A stretch of DNA of 64,000 nucleotides from an uncultured Rhodospirillales bacterium (GTDB taxonomy: Bacteria; Pseudomonadota; Alphaproteobacteria; Azospirillales; Azospirillaceae). The position numbers and the translations under genes were made by a program. The notes under the pieces were generated by a model, which saw nothing but the letters and a program-made list of their open reading frames with translations, made no database searches and was not told the DNA's origin. The stretch lies in contig CAIYNU010000087.1 of the NCBI GenBank assembly GCA_903927615.1, positions 124,001 to 188,000 on the forward strand, in the 5' to 3' direction. Shown here one piece after another: positions 46,442 through 55,785 of the stretch (position 1 is its first letter; each line of letters begins with the position of its first letter).

Positions 46442-48661
46442 TCACTTGCTGGTAAAGCGAATGGCGCCGTCCCAATCCACCGGCGGTGGCTCGACCTGCA
46501 ACAGCCGGCAGCGTTCCCGTAGCAGCAGGCCCGATGGATCGTCGGGGCAGGCCGCCAGGTAAGCCCCGAAGGCGTCCATGGCGCGGCCCCAATCGCGCCC
46601 GCGGTAGGCGGCGAACGCCTGATCCCACAAGCTGCAACGGGCGATATCCGCAGCCGGAGCGCCGGTCGCCGGACCGACCAGTTCAAACAGCGGCGTCGGG
46701 TGGCTGGTGCCGACCGGAACCACCAGATCCACCATCCGGACCAGGAAGTGACCGCGCACGGCTTCCTCCACCGGCCCGGTCATCAGGCAGCGGGTGCCAT
46801 AGGTCTTGTTCAGGTTTTCGACCCGGGAGGCCAGATTCACCATGGCCCCGAGTGCGGTGTATTGCATGCGGTCCCGGCTTCCGACGTTTCCGATCACCGC
46901 GGTTCCGGTATGCAGGCCGAAACGGGTGGAAAAGGGCTCCTTGCCCTGGGCGAGAAACGCGGCATTGAGGGCGTCTTCCGCCCGCATGCACCCCAGCAGC
47001 GCCCGGCAGGCGTTGACGGCATGCCGCTCATCGGGAATCGGCGCATTCCAGATGGCCATGATCGCGTCGCCGATGAATTTATCCACCACACCGCCGCTGT
47101 CGTGGATGGCATGGGACATGACGTCAAAATACCGGGACAACCGCTCCAGGACGTCTTCGGGGGGCAACCCTTCCGAGAGGGTGGTAAAGTCCTTGAGGTC
47201 GGAAAACAGGACGGTCAGCGGACGGCGGCTGCCGCCGATGTTGGTACTGACCCCGGAGGCGACGATCTGCCGGACCAGTTCCTTCGGGACATAGGCGCCG
47301 AAACTGCGCAGACCCGACTTCATCCGGTCCACCGATTCGGCCAGGGCATCGACATCGACGATCCCCGACTGCACCACCGGCCGTTCGGCCAGATCGAACT
47401 GGCGGATGCGGTCCGACTCGCGGATCAGGGCCTGGATCGGCCTGGTCAGCAGTCGCGACAACAGCAGGACGGCCACCACCACCACCAGGATGACGCCGAA
47501 TCCCACCGCCAGAATCATCAGGCTGGCCCGTTGGATCGGCCCGACGAACTCCTGAACCGGCGCGGCGATGCCGATCACCCAGGCCCGGCCGAAACGGGAC
47601 GGAAACGGTTGGAACGCCACCAGGAACTCGTCGCCCCCCGTGCCCAAACGCGCCCTGAAATGGTCGCCGGCGCCCGCGCCGCGCCGACGCACGGCATCGG
47701 CGACCACCGGATCGGCGCTTTCCCCGGCCATCACCATCGAGACCCGATCGCCGACTCGGGACACCGCCAGGTCGGCCCGGGGATGGCCGATCAGACGCCC
47801 GTCCTCGTCCATGATGAACACCACGCCGTTACGACCCACCCGCCGCTGATCCAGAAATTGCGAAAGGGCTTGCAACGACAGATCGGCGCCGACCACGCCC
47901 ACCGGTTTGCGGTCGCCGTCGGTCAGCCGGCGGGACACGGTCAGGCCCAAATTTCCGGTGCCGGAAAAGGCATAGACATCGGAAATCGTCAGGCCGTCGC
48001 CCGCCATCGCCGCCTGATACCACGCGCGCCGGCGGGGATCGTAGCGAACCGGCCCCAACTCGGCCCCCACGGCCTGCCCGTGCGCCTTGAGATAGGTATA
48101 AGCATCAACCATCCTGCCGTCTCTGGCATCCAGTTCCCGCAGGACGAAACCGGCACCGGCCGGAATCACCCCCAGATCGGGCCCCAGACGATCGAGACCG
48201 GGCCGGACCCGAAGGACCTGATAAAAGCCCCCATCCACCGCAAAGCCGGCGTAAAGGCTGGTGACTTCGGGCAGCCGTTGCAGCATCTCCAGAACCTTGT
48301 CCTGGGACCCGGCGTGCCGCAAGCCATACCGGTCGAGTTGGGCCATGGCCACCAGCGCCTCGACCGCCTGACCGACCGGCGCCAGCAGGGAATCAATTTT
48401 GTCCGTCACCTCAATGGTGGTACGCCGCATCGCGGTGTCGGCCATGTCAAAGGCCAGCGAGACCGTCCGGCTGTAGACGAACACCACCAGCCCGGCATTG
48501 AGCGGGACCATGACCACCAGAAAGGCCAGGATAATCCCCGGGCGCAACCTTACTTTCAGCGTTGTCCAGGATATGGTCCGCCTCCTGCCGCCCTTGACCG
48601 CAACCCCGCCGTCCGTCCTGACGGTCCTGCCTATGCGGGCCGGTTTCAGAATGGAAGACAT
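46442..48661 (-). CDS. Membrane adenylate cyclase (class III) with dCache and HAMP domains
   Basis: This 739-residue protein has TM1 (about 42-65, IILAFLVVMVPLNAGLVVFVY), a large periplasmic dCache-type domain (YDPRRRAWYQAAMAGDGLTISDVYAFSGTGNLGLTVSRRL), TM2 (ILAVGFGVILVVVVAVLLL), HAMP and a cyclase domain. Metal aspartates lie in VLFSDLKDF and IGDAIMA, the adenine-selecting lysine in VVDKFIGD, and the transition-state Asn/Arg in MVNLASRVENL, all pointing to cAMP production. A C-terminal tail follows. It runs opposite to the Tad genes. Two Crp/Fnr proteins nearby could in principle respond to its product. Confidence 0.9.
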   Translation of the reverse strand: MSSILKPARIGRTVRTDGGVAVKGGRRRTISWTTLKVRLRPGIILAFLVVMVPLNAGLVVFVYSRTVSLAFDMADTAMRRTTIEVTDKIDSLLAPVGQAVEALVAMAQLDRYGLRHAGSQDKVLEMLQRLPEVTSLYAGFAVDGGFYQVLRVRPGLDRLGPDLGVIPAGAGFVLRELDARDGRMVDAYTYLKAHGQAVGAELGPVRYDPRRRAWYQAAMAGDGLTISDVYAFSGTGNLGLTVSRRLTDGDRKPVGVVGADLSLQALSQFLDQRRVGRNGVVFIMDEDGRLIGHPRADLAVSRVGDRVSMVMAGESADPVVADAVRRRGAGAGDHFRARLGTGGDEFLVAFQPFPSRFGRAWVIGIAAPVQEFVGPIQRASLMILAVGFGVILVVVVAVLLLSRLLTRPIQALIRESDRIRQFDLAERPVVQSGIVDVDALAESVDRMKSGLRSFGAYVPKELVRQIVASGVSTNIGGSRRPLTVLFSDLKDFTTLSEGLPPEDVLERLSRYFDVMSHAIHDSGGVVDKFIGDAIMAIWNAPIPDERHAVNACRALLGCMRAEDALNAAFLAQGKEPFSTRFGLHTGTAVIGNVGSRDRMQYTALGAMVNLASRVENLNKTYGTRCLMTGPVEEAVRGHFLVRMVDLVVPVGTSHPTPLFELVGPATGAPAADIARCSLWDQAFAAYRGRDWGRAMDAFGAYLAACPDDPSGLLLRERCRLLQVEPPPVDWDGAIRFTSK

Positions 48662-48834
48662 TCAGCGCATGATCAATATGTGTTTTTGACGGATAAGCCG
48701 CGCCGTCGGGGCCGGGCGCCGTTTCCAGGCGGTTGCCCGCCCGGGCCCGGCCAGGCATGCTATCATCGGGCACGTTACCCATCGGACGGCCGCCCGGCGA
48801 GCCGTCCGCCCGTTGCGGTGAGGAGCGACCGGCC

Positions 48835-49803
48835 TTGGATTTCGTGGTCTTCATCGGCCTTTCGGTGCTGGTGCTGGGTGTCGCCCTGCCCTTCCTGATC
48901 CTGCACCAGAGCCGGCTGTCGCCGGCCGCGATCCTGCGCCGGCGGGTCGAGGCGCTGGCGCCTTCGGCCCGAACCGGCCCCGAAGCCAGCGATGCCCGCG
49001 CCCGGCAGCAGTTGATCCAAAGCAAGCTCAAGGAAATGGAGCGGCAGCGCAGCCGCCGCCGCAACACCCTCAGCCACCTTATCCTGCAATCGGGACTCGA
49101 GCTGAGCGTGTCCGGCTATCTCGGCCTGTGCGCCGGCTTGGGCGGCGTCAGCGCCCTGACCCTGGTCCTGCTGAAGATGACGCCGCTGGTGATCCTGACC
49201 GGGACCGCGGCGGGCGCCATCGGACTGCCCCGGCTGGTGCTGGTCCAAGTCGTCAACCGACGGCAGACCCGGTTTACCAGCCATTTCGCCGAGGCCCTGG
49301 ACATCCTGGTGCGCGGCGCCCGCACCGGCCTGCCGGTGGGAGAATGCCTGCGCATCGTCGGCCGCGAGGTTCCCGACCCGGTAGGCTTCGAGTTCCGGAT
49401 GCTGGTGGATGCCCAACGGCTGGGCATGACCACCGACCAGGCGTTGGAGCGCGGCCTTCAGCGCATGCCCACCGCCGAGTTCCAGTTCTTCGCGGTGGTG
49501 CTGGTGATCCAGCAGCAAACCGGCGGCAATCTGGCCCAGACGCTGGAAAACCTGTCCAACGTGCTGCGCGCCCGCAAGCGCATCCGGGACAAGATCGCCG
49601 CGATGTCGTCCGAAGCCAAATCCTCGGCGATGATCATCGGGGTGTTGCCGTTCCTGGTGGCCGGCATGATCTATCTGATCAATCCCGCCTATATGGCCCT
49701 GCTGTTCACCACCAAACTTGGCATGACGATCATTGGCGGCGGCCTGTTCTGGATGGCCTTGGGGATTCTGGTGATGTACCAGATGATTAATTTTAAGATT
49801 TAG
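48835..49803 (+). CDS. tadB: Tad pilus inner-membrane protein TadB
   Basis: This protein of about 322 residues has an N-terminal TM (DFVVFIGLSVLVLGVALPFLIL), a central pair of TMs, and a T2SSF domain (FAEALDILVRGARTGLPVGECLRIV, FFAVVLVIQQQTGGNLAQTLENLSNVLRAR). C-terminal TMs include MIIGVLPFLVAGMIYLINP. The TTG at 48835 is chosen because AGGAG lies 9 bases upstream and the residues before it look non-coding. It forms the inner-membrane platform with TadC for the CpaF ATPase. Confidence 0.92.
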   Translation: MDFVVFIGLSVLVLGVALPFLILHQSRLSPAAILRRRVEALAPSARTGPEASDARARQQLIQSKLKEMERQRSRRRNTLSHLILQSGLELSVSGYLGLCAGLGGVSALTLVLLKMTPLVILTGTAAGAIGLPRLVLVQVVNRRQTRFTSHFAEALDILVRGARTGLPVGECLRIVGREVPDPVGFEFRMLVDAQRLGMTTDQALERGLQRMPTAEFQFFAVVLVIQQQTGGNLAQTLENLSNVLRARKRIRDKIAAMSSEAKSSAMIIGVLPFLVAGMIYLINPAYMALLFTTKLGMTIIGGGLFWMALGILVMYQMINFKI

Positions 49804-49862
49804 CCTCCTCCCCTAAAACCGCCAGAAACCGTAAGAAACCGCGAGAAGCCACGAGGTTACCC

Positions 49863-50810
49863 ATGAACCCGGTCGCCGACCCCACCCAAGTCATCGTGCT
49901 GGCGGCCATGCTCGGCACCTTCCTGACCGTGCTGGCGTTCATTCTTCCCCATGTCCGGGCGGATCCCCTGACTACCCGGCTGAAAAGCATCACCCGGCGG
50001 CGGCAGGAACTGCGCAGCCAACGGCTGGATAGCCAACCCACCCGGTCGAAGCTGCGCCGTGCCCGGCCGGGGTGGTTGCAGATGCTGGTGGACCGGCTTA
50101 AACTGCGCGAAATCTTTGCCGGCGACGACCTTCGGGGCAAGCTGCTTCAGGCCAATTGGCGCGGCCCCAACGCGGTCGCGGTGTTCGTGGCCGCCCGGGT
50201 GGCAACGCCGTTGCTGTTTCTGCTGCTGGCGATCCTGATTCTCTATGGCGGCAAAACCGCGCCGGTCAGCCCCTCGCTCAAGCCGACGGTGCTGCTGGTC
50301 TCGGTGATTGCCGGCGTCTACCTGCCGAATCTGCTGGTGCAGAACGCCATCATCCAGCGCCAGAAAGCCTTCACCCTGGGCTTTCCCGACGCCCTGGACC
50401 TGCTGCTGATCTGCGTCGAGTCCGGTCTGGCCATGGAGGCGGCGTTCGGCCGGGTGGCCCAGGAAATCGGCGACAGCTTTCCCGAACTGGCCGAGGAACT
50501 GGAACTCACCACCGCCGAACTGGCCTATCTGCCCGATCGTCGGGTGGCCTTGGAGAATCTGACCGTCCGGACCGGCCTGCCCGCGGTCAAGGCGGTCTGC
50601 ACCACCCTGATCCAGGCGGAAAAGTACGGCACCCCGCTGACCGCCGCGCTGCGCACCGCCGCCCAGGAAAACCGCGAGAACCGTCTGGCCATCGCCGAAA
50701 AGAAAGCCGCCACACTGCCCGCCACGCTCACCGTGCCGATGATCGTGTTCTTCCTGCCGGTGCTGTTCCTGGTGATCCTGGGGCCGGCGGTGATCCAGTT
50801 CCACCATTGA
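49863..50810 (+). CDS. tadC: Tad pilus inner-membrane protein TadC
   Basis: This 315-residue protein has an N-terminal TM, TM pairs in the middle (VAVFVAARVATPLLFLLLAILILYGG), and a T2SSF domain (FPDALDLLLICVESGLAMEAAFGRVAQEIGDSFPELAEEL, LIQAEKYGTPLTAALRTAAQENRENRLAIAEKKAATLP). The last TM is IVFFLPVLFLVILGPAVIQF. It follows tadB by 59 bases. No later tad genes (tadD, tadE/F/G) follow; the next gene is on the other strand. Confidence 0.93.
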   Translation: MNPVADPTQVIVLAAMLGTFLTVLAFILPHVRADPLTTRLKSITRRRQELRSQRLDSQPTRSKLRRARPGWLQMLVDRLKLREIFAGDDLRGKLLQANWRGPNAVAVFVAARVATPLLFLLLAILILYGGKTAPVSPSLKPTVLLVSVIAGVYLPNLLVQNAIIQRQKAFTLGFPDALDLLLICVESGLAMEAAFGRVAQEIGDSFPELAEELELTTAELAYLPDRRVALENLTVRTGLPAVKAVCTTLIQAEKYGTPLTAALRTAAQENRENRLAIAEKKAATLPATLTVPMIVFFLPVLFLVILGPAVIQFHH

Positions 50811-50813
50811 TCG

Positions 50814-50832
50814 GGCGGGCGGTCAGCCCGCC
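50814..50832 (+). terminator. Terminator-like hairpin after tadC
   Basis: GGCGGGC (50814-50820) pairs with GCCCGCC (50826-50832) around GGTCA, directly after the tadC stop codon and before a convergent gene. No T-run. Confidence 0.5.
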
Positions 50833-50900
50833 GCAACCCACCTTGTCGGGTTGGGGCGGGATTACCGACGCCGTGTCGTTACACCCGGTTCCGCCCCTGA

Positions 50901-51605
50901 TCAGTCGCCCAACCCCAGGGCGGCCCGCAGTTCGGCCTTGGCCGGCTGGTACAGGGCCTGAAAGTCTTCGTGAGGCAGGATGGTGAAGGCGATGGCCGCG
51001 CCGGCAATCCGCCCGGCCGTGACATCCGAGCGGAAATGGATGCCGGCGATCATCCGATTCTCGGCGAACTGGCGGGACCGGGCCTGAATCTCGGCCCGCT
51101 TTTCCGGCACCATTTCGGCCAGGATGATGCCCATCAGGGTACCGACGGTGGCGTGGCCGGACGGGTAGGCCCCCGACGAGGAGAGGCGGACCACCGGCTT
51201 GACCTCGGCGCTGACCATGTGCGGCCGGGGCCGCTGCCAAACCTGCTTGGCCGGGTCGACCACGGCGCTCTCGGTTTCAACCACCCGGTCGAACAGCGCC
51301 GTCACCTTGGGCAGGGCGTCCCTGGTGAATTTGGGCCCCAGGACATCGGCGAACCGCCAGACATTTTCTTCGGCGTCGGCCTGGGCCAAGGCCACCTGCT
51401 CCGGCGTGCGGGCCGCCTGGATTTGCAGCAACTCGGCCAGTTCGGCCTTGGTCTCGTTCGAATCGGTGGCGGACGGCGGCGGCAGGATCAGGGACAGGTC
51501 AAGTTGCTTGGCCGTGATGAAGGGTTCAGCCCCCTCGGCCAAGGCCGAAGCCGTTGGGGCGCCGGCCAACAAGCCGAGCAAAAGTAAAGCGATGATCGCG
51601 CGCAT
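50901..51605 (-). CDS. PAP2-type acid phosphatase, exported
   Basis: This protein of about 234 residues has a signal peptide (MRAIIALLLLGLLAGAPTASALA). The three-part phosphatase signature of class A bacterial acid phosphatases is present: KQVWQRPRP, GAYPSGHATVG and NRMIAGIHFRSD, supplying the active Lys/Arg, Ser-Gly-His and His-Asp. It should be a periplasmic, vanadate-type phosphatase of broad substrate range. The start at MRAII is chosen for the signal peptide. A duplicated 16-base unit lies just upstream. Confidence 0.9.
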   Translation of the reverse strand: MRAIIALLLLGLLAGAPTASALAEGAEPFITAKQLDLSLILPPPSATDSNETKAELAELLQIQAARTPEQVALAQADAEENVWRFADVLGPKFTRDALPKVTALFDRVVETESAVVDPAKQVWQRPRPHMVSAEVKPVVRLSSSGAYPSGHATVGTLMGIILAEMVPEKRAEIQARSRQFAENRMIAGIHFRSDVTAGRIAGAAIAFTILPHEDFQALYQPAKAELRAALGLGD

Positions 51606-51612
51606 GGTACTC

Positions 51613-51644
51613 TCCCTATGGAAACGGGTCCCTATGGAAACGGG
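51613..51644. repeat. Tandem 16-bp duplication upstream of the PAP2 gene
   Basis: TCCCTATGGAAACGGG occurs twice back to back. It covers the ribosome-binding and leader region of the phosphatase gene (minus strand) and so could affect its expression. Confidence 0.8.
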
Positions 51645-51654
51645 CATACCGAAC

Positions 51655-51683
51655 CCGACGGCGGACTCGCTGTCCGCCGTCGG
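51655..51683 (-). terminator. Terminator-like hairpin after the porin gene
   Basis: CCGACGGCGGAC (51655-51666) pairs perfectly with GTCCGCCGTCGG (51672-51683) around a 5-base loop. It lies about 40 bases past the porin stop on the minus strand and before the phosphatase start, so it separates the two genes. Confidence 0.6.
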
Positions 51684-51720
51684 ACCAGATTACCTCCCGA
51701 CGGGGCCTAACCCGAAGGCT

Positions 51721-53007
51721 TTAGAACACCACCAGCGAGCGGAAGATGAAAACATTGCCCGTATCACCGTATTTGGTATTGGTGGCCGGAACATCGGTCA
51801 GATCGCTTTTTGATACGTAATGGGTGTACTCCGGACCGATCCGGAGCCCCGGCGCCACGGTATACAGCGAGCTGAACGTGACATAGTCCAGGGTCCGATC
51901 GCCCGGAACCGAGATGTTGCCGGCATCCTTCACCCACTGATAGTGAACGCCCAACGCCCAGGCACCGGTGACATATTCGCCCCCGACAATCCAGCTTTCC
52001 ATATCGGACAGACGAGTCGCCACCATGCCGGCCTTCGGCGTGTTGCTCTTGGCGCCGTTGGCATAGGCGGTGGACAGGCTCCGGGTGACGTAGGCGGCGT
52101 CGGTATAACCACTCTTGCCGGCCCAGAGATAGCTGCCGCCCAACGAGAATCCGGCATACCCGAGTTGAATACCGAATTGGGCACTCTCCAGATCGTGGTA
52201 ACGCTGGCTGCTGTCGCCGGCGGCATCGGCCAGCGCGGTCCCGCCGCTGTAGCCGCCGCCGACCTTGACATCCAGGCCCTGGAACTTTTCCTTATAATTG
52301 AAGGTCGCTTCCCAGACGTCCTGGAATATCGTGGTCTGCTGACCCTGATTCGACCCTGCTATGGTGTTCCGAACCACGCCGGTGTTGATGGCATCGGTGC
52401 GCGGGGCGTAGGTGAACGCCGCTTGCAGGCCACTCCAGCGCGGCGAGTAGTAGGACACGCGGTTGTGCTTGTCCTGGGAGGTCAGCAGATCCACGTCTTC
52501 GCCACCCGGTGCGCTGGCGAACTGGCCCCAGGCGAAATTGCCGTTCTGACCGAAGGCGCCGGTGCCGTTGGTGGCGCTGCCGGCCAAGTACTGCTGAAAG
52601 CGGTCCCAGTGATCGACGATCTCGGAGTCCATGGGAATGCCGACCCAGGTATCGTCGCTGACGCCTTTGGTCCGGCCGCCCCGGAACTCGCCGAAATTGC
52701 CCCCGAGGAAGATATAGGCGTAGTCCGCATCCATCACACCGCTGCCCTTGGCGGCCCGGATGCGCACACGAGCCCCGTATTTCAGGCCGTTGTCGGCGGT
52801 TGCGGTGGGAATGAAGTTCACCCGGAAGCGGTTGACGAAGTCCGTGCTTCGATTTCCCGCACTCTGCTGCTGGCTGACGGTTCCGGATTCGAAGAACGCA
52901 TCACCGTTGATTTTGATATCGAATGTGCCGGGGGCATCCGCCCAGGCGCAACTGCCCGCCAGCACAATGGCCAGCGCCGAGCAGCCGCCAAGAAGAGAAG
53001 ATTTCAT
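51721..53007 (-). CDS. Outer-membrane porin
   Basis: This protein of about 428 residues has a signal peptide (MKSSLLGGCSALAIVLAGSCAWA), then beta-strand pattern from FDIKINGDAFFESG to the C-terminal phenylalanine (FRSLVVF). Features such as GLKYGARVRIRAAKGSGVMDADYAYIFLGGNFGEFRGGRTKG are those of alphaproteobacterial general porins. It is a trimeric diffusion channel in the family; selectivity unknown. The ATG at 53007 has GGAG 8 bases upstream; the earlier in-frame start adds a non-signal sequence. Confidence 0.88.
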   Translation of the reverse strand: MKSSLLGGCSALAIVLAGSCAWADAPGTFDIKINGDAFFESGTVSQQQSAGNRSTDFVNRFRVNFIPTATADNGLKYGARVRIRAAKGSGVMDADYAYIFLGGNFGEFRGGRTKGVSDDTWVGIPMDSEIVDHWDRFQQYLAGSATNGTGAFGQNGNFAWGQFASAPGGEDVDLLTSQDKHNRVSYYSPRWSGLQAAFTYAPRTDAINTGVVRNTIAGSNQGQQTTIFQDVWEATFNYKEKFQGLDVKVGGGYSGGTALADAAGDSSQRYHDLESAQFGIQLGYAGFSLGGSYLWAGKSGYTDAAYVTRSLSTAYANGAKSNTPKAGMVATRLSDMESWIVGGEYVTGAWALGVHYQWVKDAGNISVPGDRTLDYVTFSSLYTVAPGLRIGPEYTHYVSKSDLTDVPATNTKYGDTGNVFIFRSLVVF

Positions 53008-53345
53008 GGAACCGACTCCATCACTAAAAAAAGGGCTCTGTTGGTCGAACCCCGGCAAAAGGTCGAAGATCTCCACCGCAGGGTCCTTCGAACAGGGATC
53101 AAAGACACAGACAAGCGGATGGGTAGCCGGTGAATGTGACACACACAGTTACAGAGCGTTACACTTTCGTGACTTGCAGCCCGCAAGGCCAAGCGCACAG
53201 CGAGGTGTGCTAAAATAGGCACGCTCTGGTAAATGTCTTGTACTGAATCGGATCGCTCGTGCCCGTCGTCCCATGCGCCCATCCGGGCTTACGAACGGGG
53301 GTGCCGGCGCAGACGCAAACGGTTTCCAAACCGGTTGCGGAGTCT

Positions 53346-53393
53346 GGACCGCGGCCGTCCCGGCCGCAAAAGGGCGGGCGAGACGCCGCGCTT
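53346..53393. repeat. REP-like palindrome with degenerate inverted partner
   Basis: The left arm (53346-53368) is a hairpin with stem GCGGCC/GGCCGC and loop GTCCC, identical over 23 bases to a copy at 59091. A degenerate opposite arm (about 53372-53392) resembles the right arm of the pair at 27769. It lies between the porin and modE promoters. Confidence 0.65.
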
Positions 53394-53422
53394 GATAAAA
53401 GCTTCCGTTGCCGGCGACGCTC

Positions 53423-53447
53423 CGTTATATAGGTTCGCTATATTGCG
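53423..53447 (+). promoter_or_regulatory. ModE-like box upstream of modE
   Basis: CGTTATATA (53423-53431) and TATATTGCG (53439-53447) form an imperfect inverted repeat (7 of 9 matching) with a 7-base spacer, close to the ModE consensus half-sites. It ends 20 bases before the modE start, suggesting molybdate-dependent autoregulation of modE-modABC. Confidence 0.65.
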
Positions 53448-53467
53448 GCAAGCGCCGGAGAGTCAGC

Positions 53468-54259
53468 GTGTCGATCCGTGCTCACGTTACCTTCGAAGCC
53501 GACAACGCCTCGCCGATGGGCCGGGAGCGCATCCGCCTGCTGGAGGCGGTGGCGCGGGCCGGCAGCATTTCGGGCGCCGCCCGGGCAATCGGCATCACCT
53601 ACAAGGCCGCGTGGGACGCCCTTGATGCGGTCAACAACCTGTTCGGCCGGCCGCTGATCGCGGCCCAGGCCGGCGGCCGGCGGGGCGGCGGGGCGGCCCT
53701 GACCCCCGAGGGGGTGCGCGTGATCGAAACCTTCCACCGTTTGGAAGCCGAACTCGCCCGCACGCTGAAAACCCTGGAGCCCGACCTGTCCGGCACCGGC
53801 ATTTCGGCCACCACCCTGATGTGGAACTTCCTGATGCGCACCAGCGCCCGCAACGCCCTGCGCGGCACCGTGATCGCCGTGGTCGAAGATGCCGTCAGCG
53901 CCGAGGTCACGCTGGCCCTGTCGGAAGGCACGACGCTGACCAGCGTCATCACCCGGGACAGCGTCCGGGATCTGGGCCTGTTCGCCGGACGCGAGGCGGT
54001 GGCCCTGATCAAGTCGTCCTTCGTCCTGCTGGCCCCGGCCGGCGAGGTCGGCCGCACCTCGGTACGCAACCGCCTGGAGGGCACCGTCAGCCGGCGCGAA
54101 GACGCCGCCATCAACACCGAGATCACCCTCGAGATCGGCGGGGGCAAGACGCTGACCGCCGTGATCACCACCGGCAGCGCCGACGAATTGGGCTTCCGGG
54201 TCGGCGACCGGGCGCTGGCGCTGATCGATGCCGCACACGTCATCCTTGCCGTAGACTGA
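53468..54259 (+). CDS. modE: Molybdate-responsive regulator ModE
   Basis: This protein of about 263 residues has an N-terminal LysR-like winged helix ([37 protein letters not shown]). Two consecutive Mop/TOBE domains that bind molybdate follow (about 125-190 and 197-262: [24 protein letters not shown] and [24 protein letters not shown]). The GTG at 53468 has GGAGA 7 bases upstream; the longer frame runs through the operator. When molybdate is bound, ModE dimers normally repress mod transport genes. It is first in the modEABC operon, 18 bases before modA. Confidence 0.93.
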   Translation: MSIRAHVTFEADNASPMGRERIRLLEAVARAGSISGAARAIGITYKAAWDALDAVNNLFGRPLIAAQAGGRRGGGAALTPEGVRVIETFHRLEAELARTLKTLEPDLSGTGISATTLMWNFLMRTSARNALRGTVIAVVEDAVSAEVTLALSEGTTLTSVITRDSVRDLGLFAGREAVALIKSSFVLLAPAGEVGRTSVRNRLEGTVSRREDAAINTEITLEIGGGKTLTAVITTGSADELGFRVGDRALALIDAAHVILAVD

Positions 54260-54277
54260 AAAGAGGAGTCGTCCATC

Positions 54278-55054
54278 ATGAGAACCCTGTTCCGCTCCAC
54301 CCTCGGTGGGTGGGCCGCCCCCCTGGCCCTGCTGACCCTGCTGGCCCTGTCGGCTCCGGCCCGGGCCGACGACACCACGGTGGCGGTCGCGGCCAATTTC
54401 ACCGAACCGGCCAAGGAAATCGCCCGGGCGTTCGAGGCCCAGACCGGCCACACGGTGACGCTGAGCTTCGGTTCGACCGGCCAGTTCTACATCCAGATCA
54501 AGCAGGATGCGCCCTTCGCGGTGCTGCTGGCCGCCGACCAGGAGACGCCGAAGAAGATGGGCGACGACGGCCTGGCGGTGGCCGAGACGCGCTTCACCTA
54601 TGCCATCGGCCGGCTGGTGCTCTGGGGCAAGTCGCCCAACGCGCCGGCGGGCGAGGCAATCCTGAGAAGCGGCGGCTTCGACAAGCTGGCCGTGGCCAAC
54701 CCCAAGCTTGCCCCTTACGGCGCCGCCGGTTTGCAGGTGCTGACCAAGCTCGGCGTTTACGACGCGCTGGCGCCGAAGCTGGTGCAGGGCAACAACATCA
54801 CCCAAACCTTCCAGTTCGTGGACACCGGCAACGCCGAGTTGGGCTTTGTGGCGCTGTCCCAGGTGATTGCCCGAACCGACGGCCATTATTGGCTGGTTCC
54901 GGCGGGGTTATACAGCCCGATCCTTCAGGATGCGGTCCTCCTCCGGAAAGGCGCCGGCGATCCCACCGCCCGGGCGTTCCTGGCGTTCCTCAAAGGGCCG
55001 GAGGCGCTGAAGATCATCCAAACCTTTGGCTATGGTATCGGCGCGGCGGACTAG
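54278..55054 (+). CDS. modA: Molybdate-binding periplasmic protein ModA
   Basis: This 258-residue protein has a signal peptide ([15 protein letters not shown]) and the ModA start [59 protein letters not shown]. That segment carries the Ser residues that grip the oxyanion. It later shows [19 protein letters not shown]. It captures molybdate (or tungstate) for ModB/ModC. The start follows GAGGAG. Confidence 0.95.
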   Translation: MRTLFRSTLGGWAAPLALLTLLALSAPARADDTTVAVAANFTEPAKEIARAFEAQTGHTVTLSFGSTGQFYIQIKQDAPFAVLLAADQETPKKMGDDGLAVAETRFTYAIGRLVLWGKSPNAPAGEAILRSGGFDKLAVANPKLAPYGAAGLQVLTKLGVYDALAPKLVQGNNITQTFQFVDTGNAELGFVALSQVIARTDGHYWLVPAGLYSPILQDAVLLRKGAGDPTARAFLAFLKGPEALKIIQTFGYGIGAAD

Positions 55055-55116
55055 GCGTTGGGCCAGGCCCGCACGCCGGCGGCAGGCGGAACGTCACCAC
55101 CAACCGACGAGACCCC

Positions 55117-55785
55117 ATGCTGGCGCAACCGATCCTGCTGACCTTGCAACTGGCCGCCCTGACCACCGTGATTTTGCTGGTGGTCGGCACGCCGATGGCG
55201 TGGTGGCTGGCGCGCTCCACCGCCTGGTGGAAAGAAGCCGTGGCCACCGTGGTGGCGTTGCCGCTGGTGCTGCCGCCGACGGTGCTGGGGTTTTACCTGC
55301 TGCTGCTGCTGGGGCCCCACGGCCCCGGCGGCTGGCTGGCCGGCTGGTGGGGCGGGCATTCGCTGGCCTTCACCTTCCCGGGCCTGGTGATCGGTTCGGT
55401 GCTGTACTCGATGCCGTTCGTGGTCCAGCCGATCCGCAACGCCTTTGAGGCGTTCGGCGACCGGCCCCTGGAGGTGGCGGCGACTCTGCGCGCCGGACCG
55501 GTCGACCGCTTCCTGACCGTGGCCCTGCCCCTGGCCCGGCGGGGCTTTCTGACCGGGGCGGTGCTGGGCTTCGCCCACACCGTCGGCGAATTCGGGGTGG
55601 TGCTGATGATCGGGGGCAGCATCCCCGGCCAAACCCGGGTGTTGTCGGTGGCCATTTACGATTACGTGGAAACCGGCGAGTGGGGCACCGCCCATTGGCT
55701 GGCCGGCGGCATGCTGGCGTTCTCCTTCATCGTCATCCTGACCATGATGACGCTGGAAAAGCGCATCGGACGGACCGGACCATGA
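55117..55785 (+). CDS. modB: Molybdate ABC transporter permease ModB
   Basis: This 222-residue permease has five membrane helices and motifs [60 protein letters not shown] and the EAA-loop segment [32 protein letters not shown], all typical of ModB. The frame is open much further upstream but that is a shadow of modA and modE. The stop overlaps the modC start (ATGA). Confidence 0.95.
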   Translation: MLAQPILLTLQLAALTTVILLVVGTPMAWWLARSTAWWKEAVATVVALPLVLPPTVLGFYLLLLLGPHGPGGWLAGWWGGHSLAFTFPGLVIGSVLYSMPFVVQPIRNAFEAFGDRPLEVAATLRAGPVDRFLTVALPLARRGFLTGAVLGFAHTVGEFGVVLMIGGSIPGQTRVLSVAIYDYVETGEWGTAHWLAGGMLAFSFIVILTMMTLEKRIGRTGP

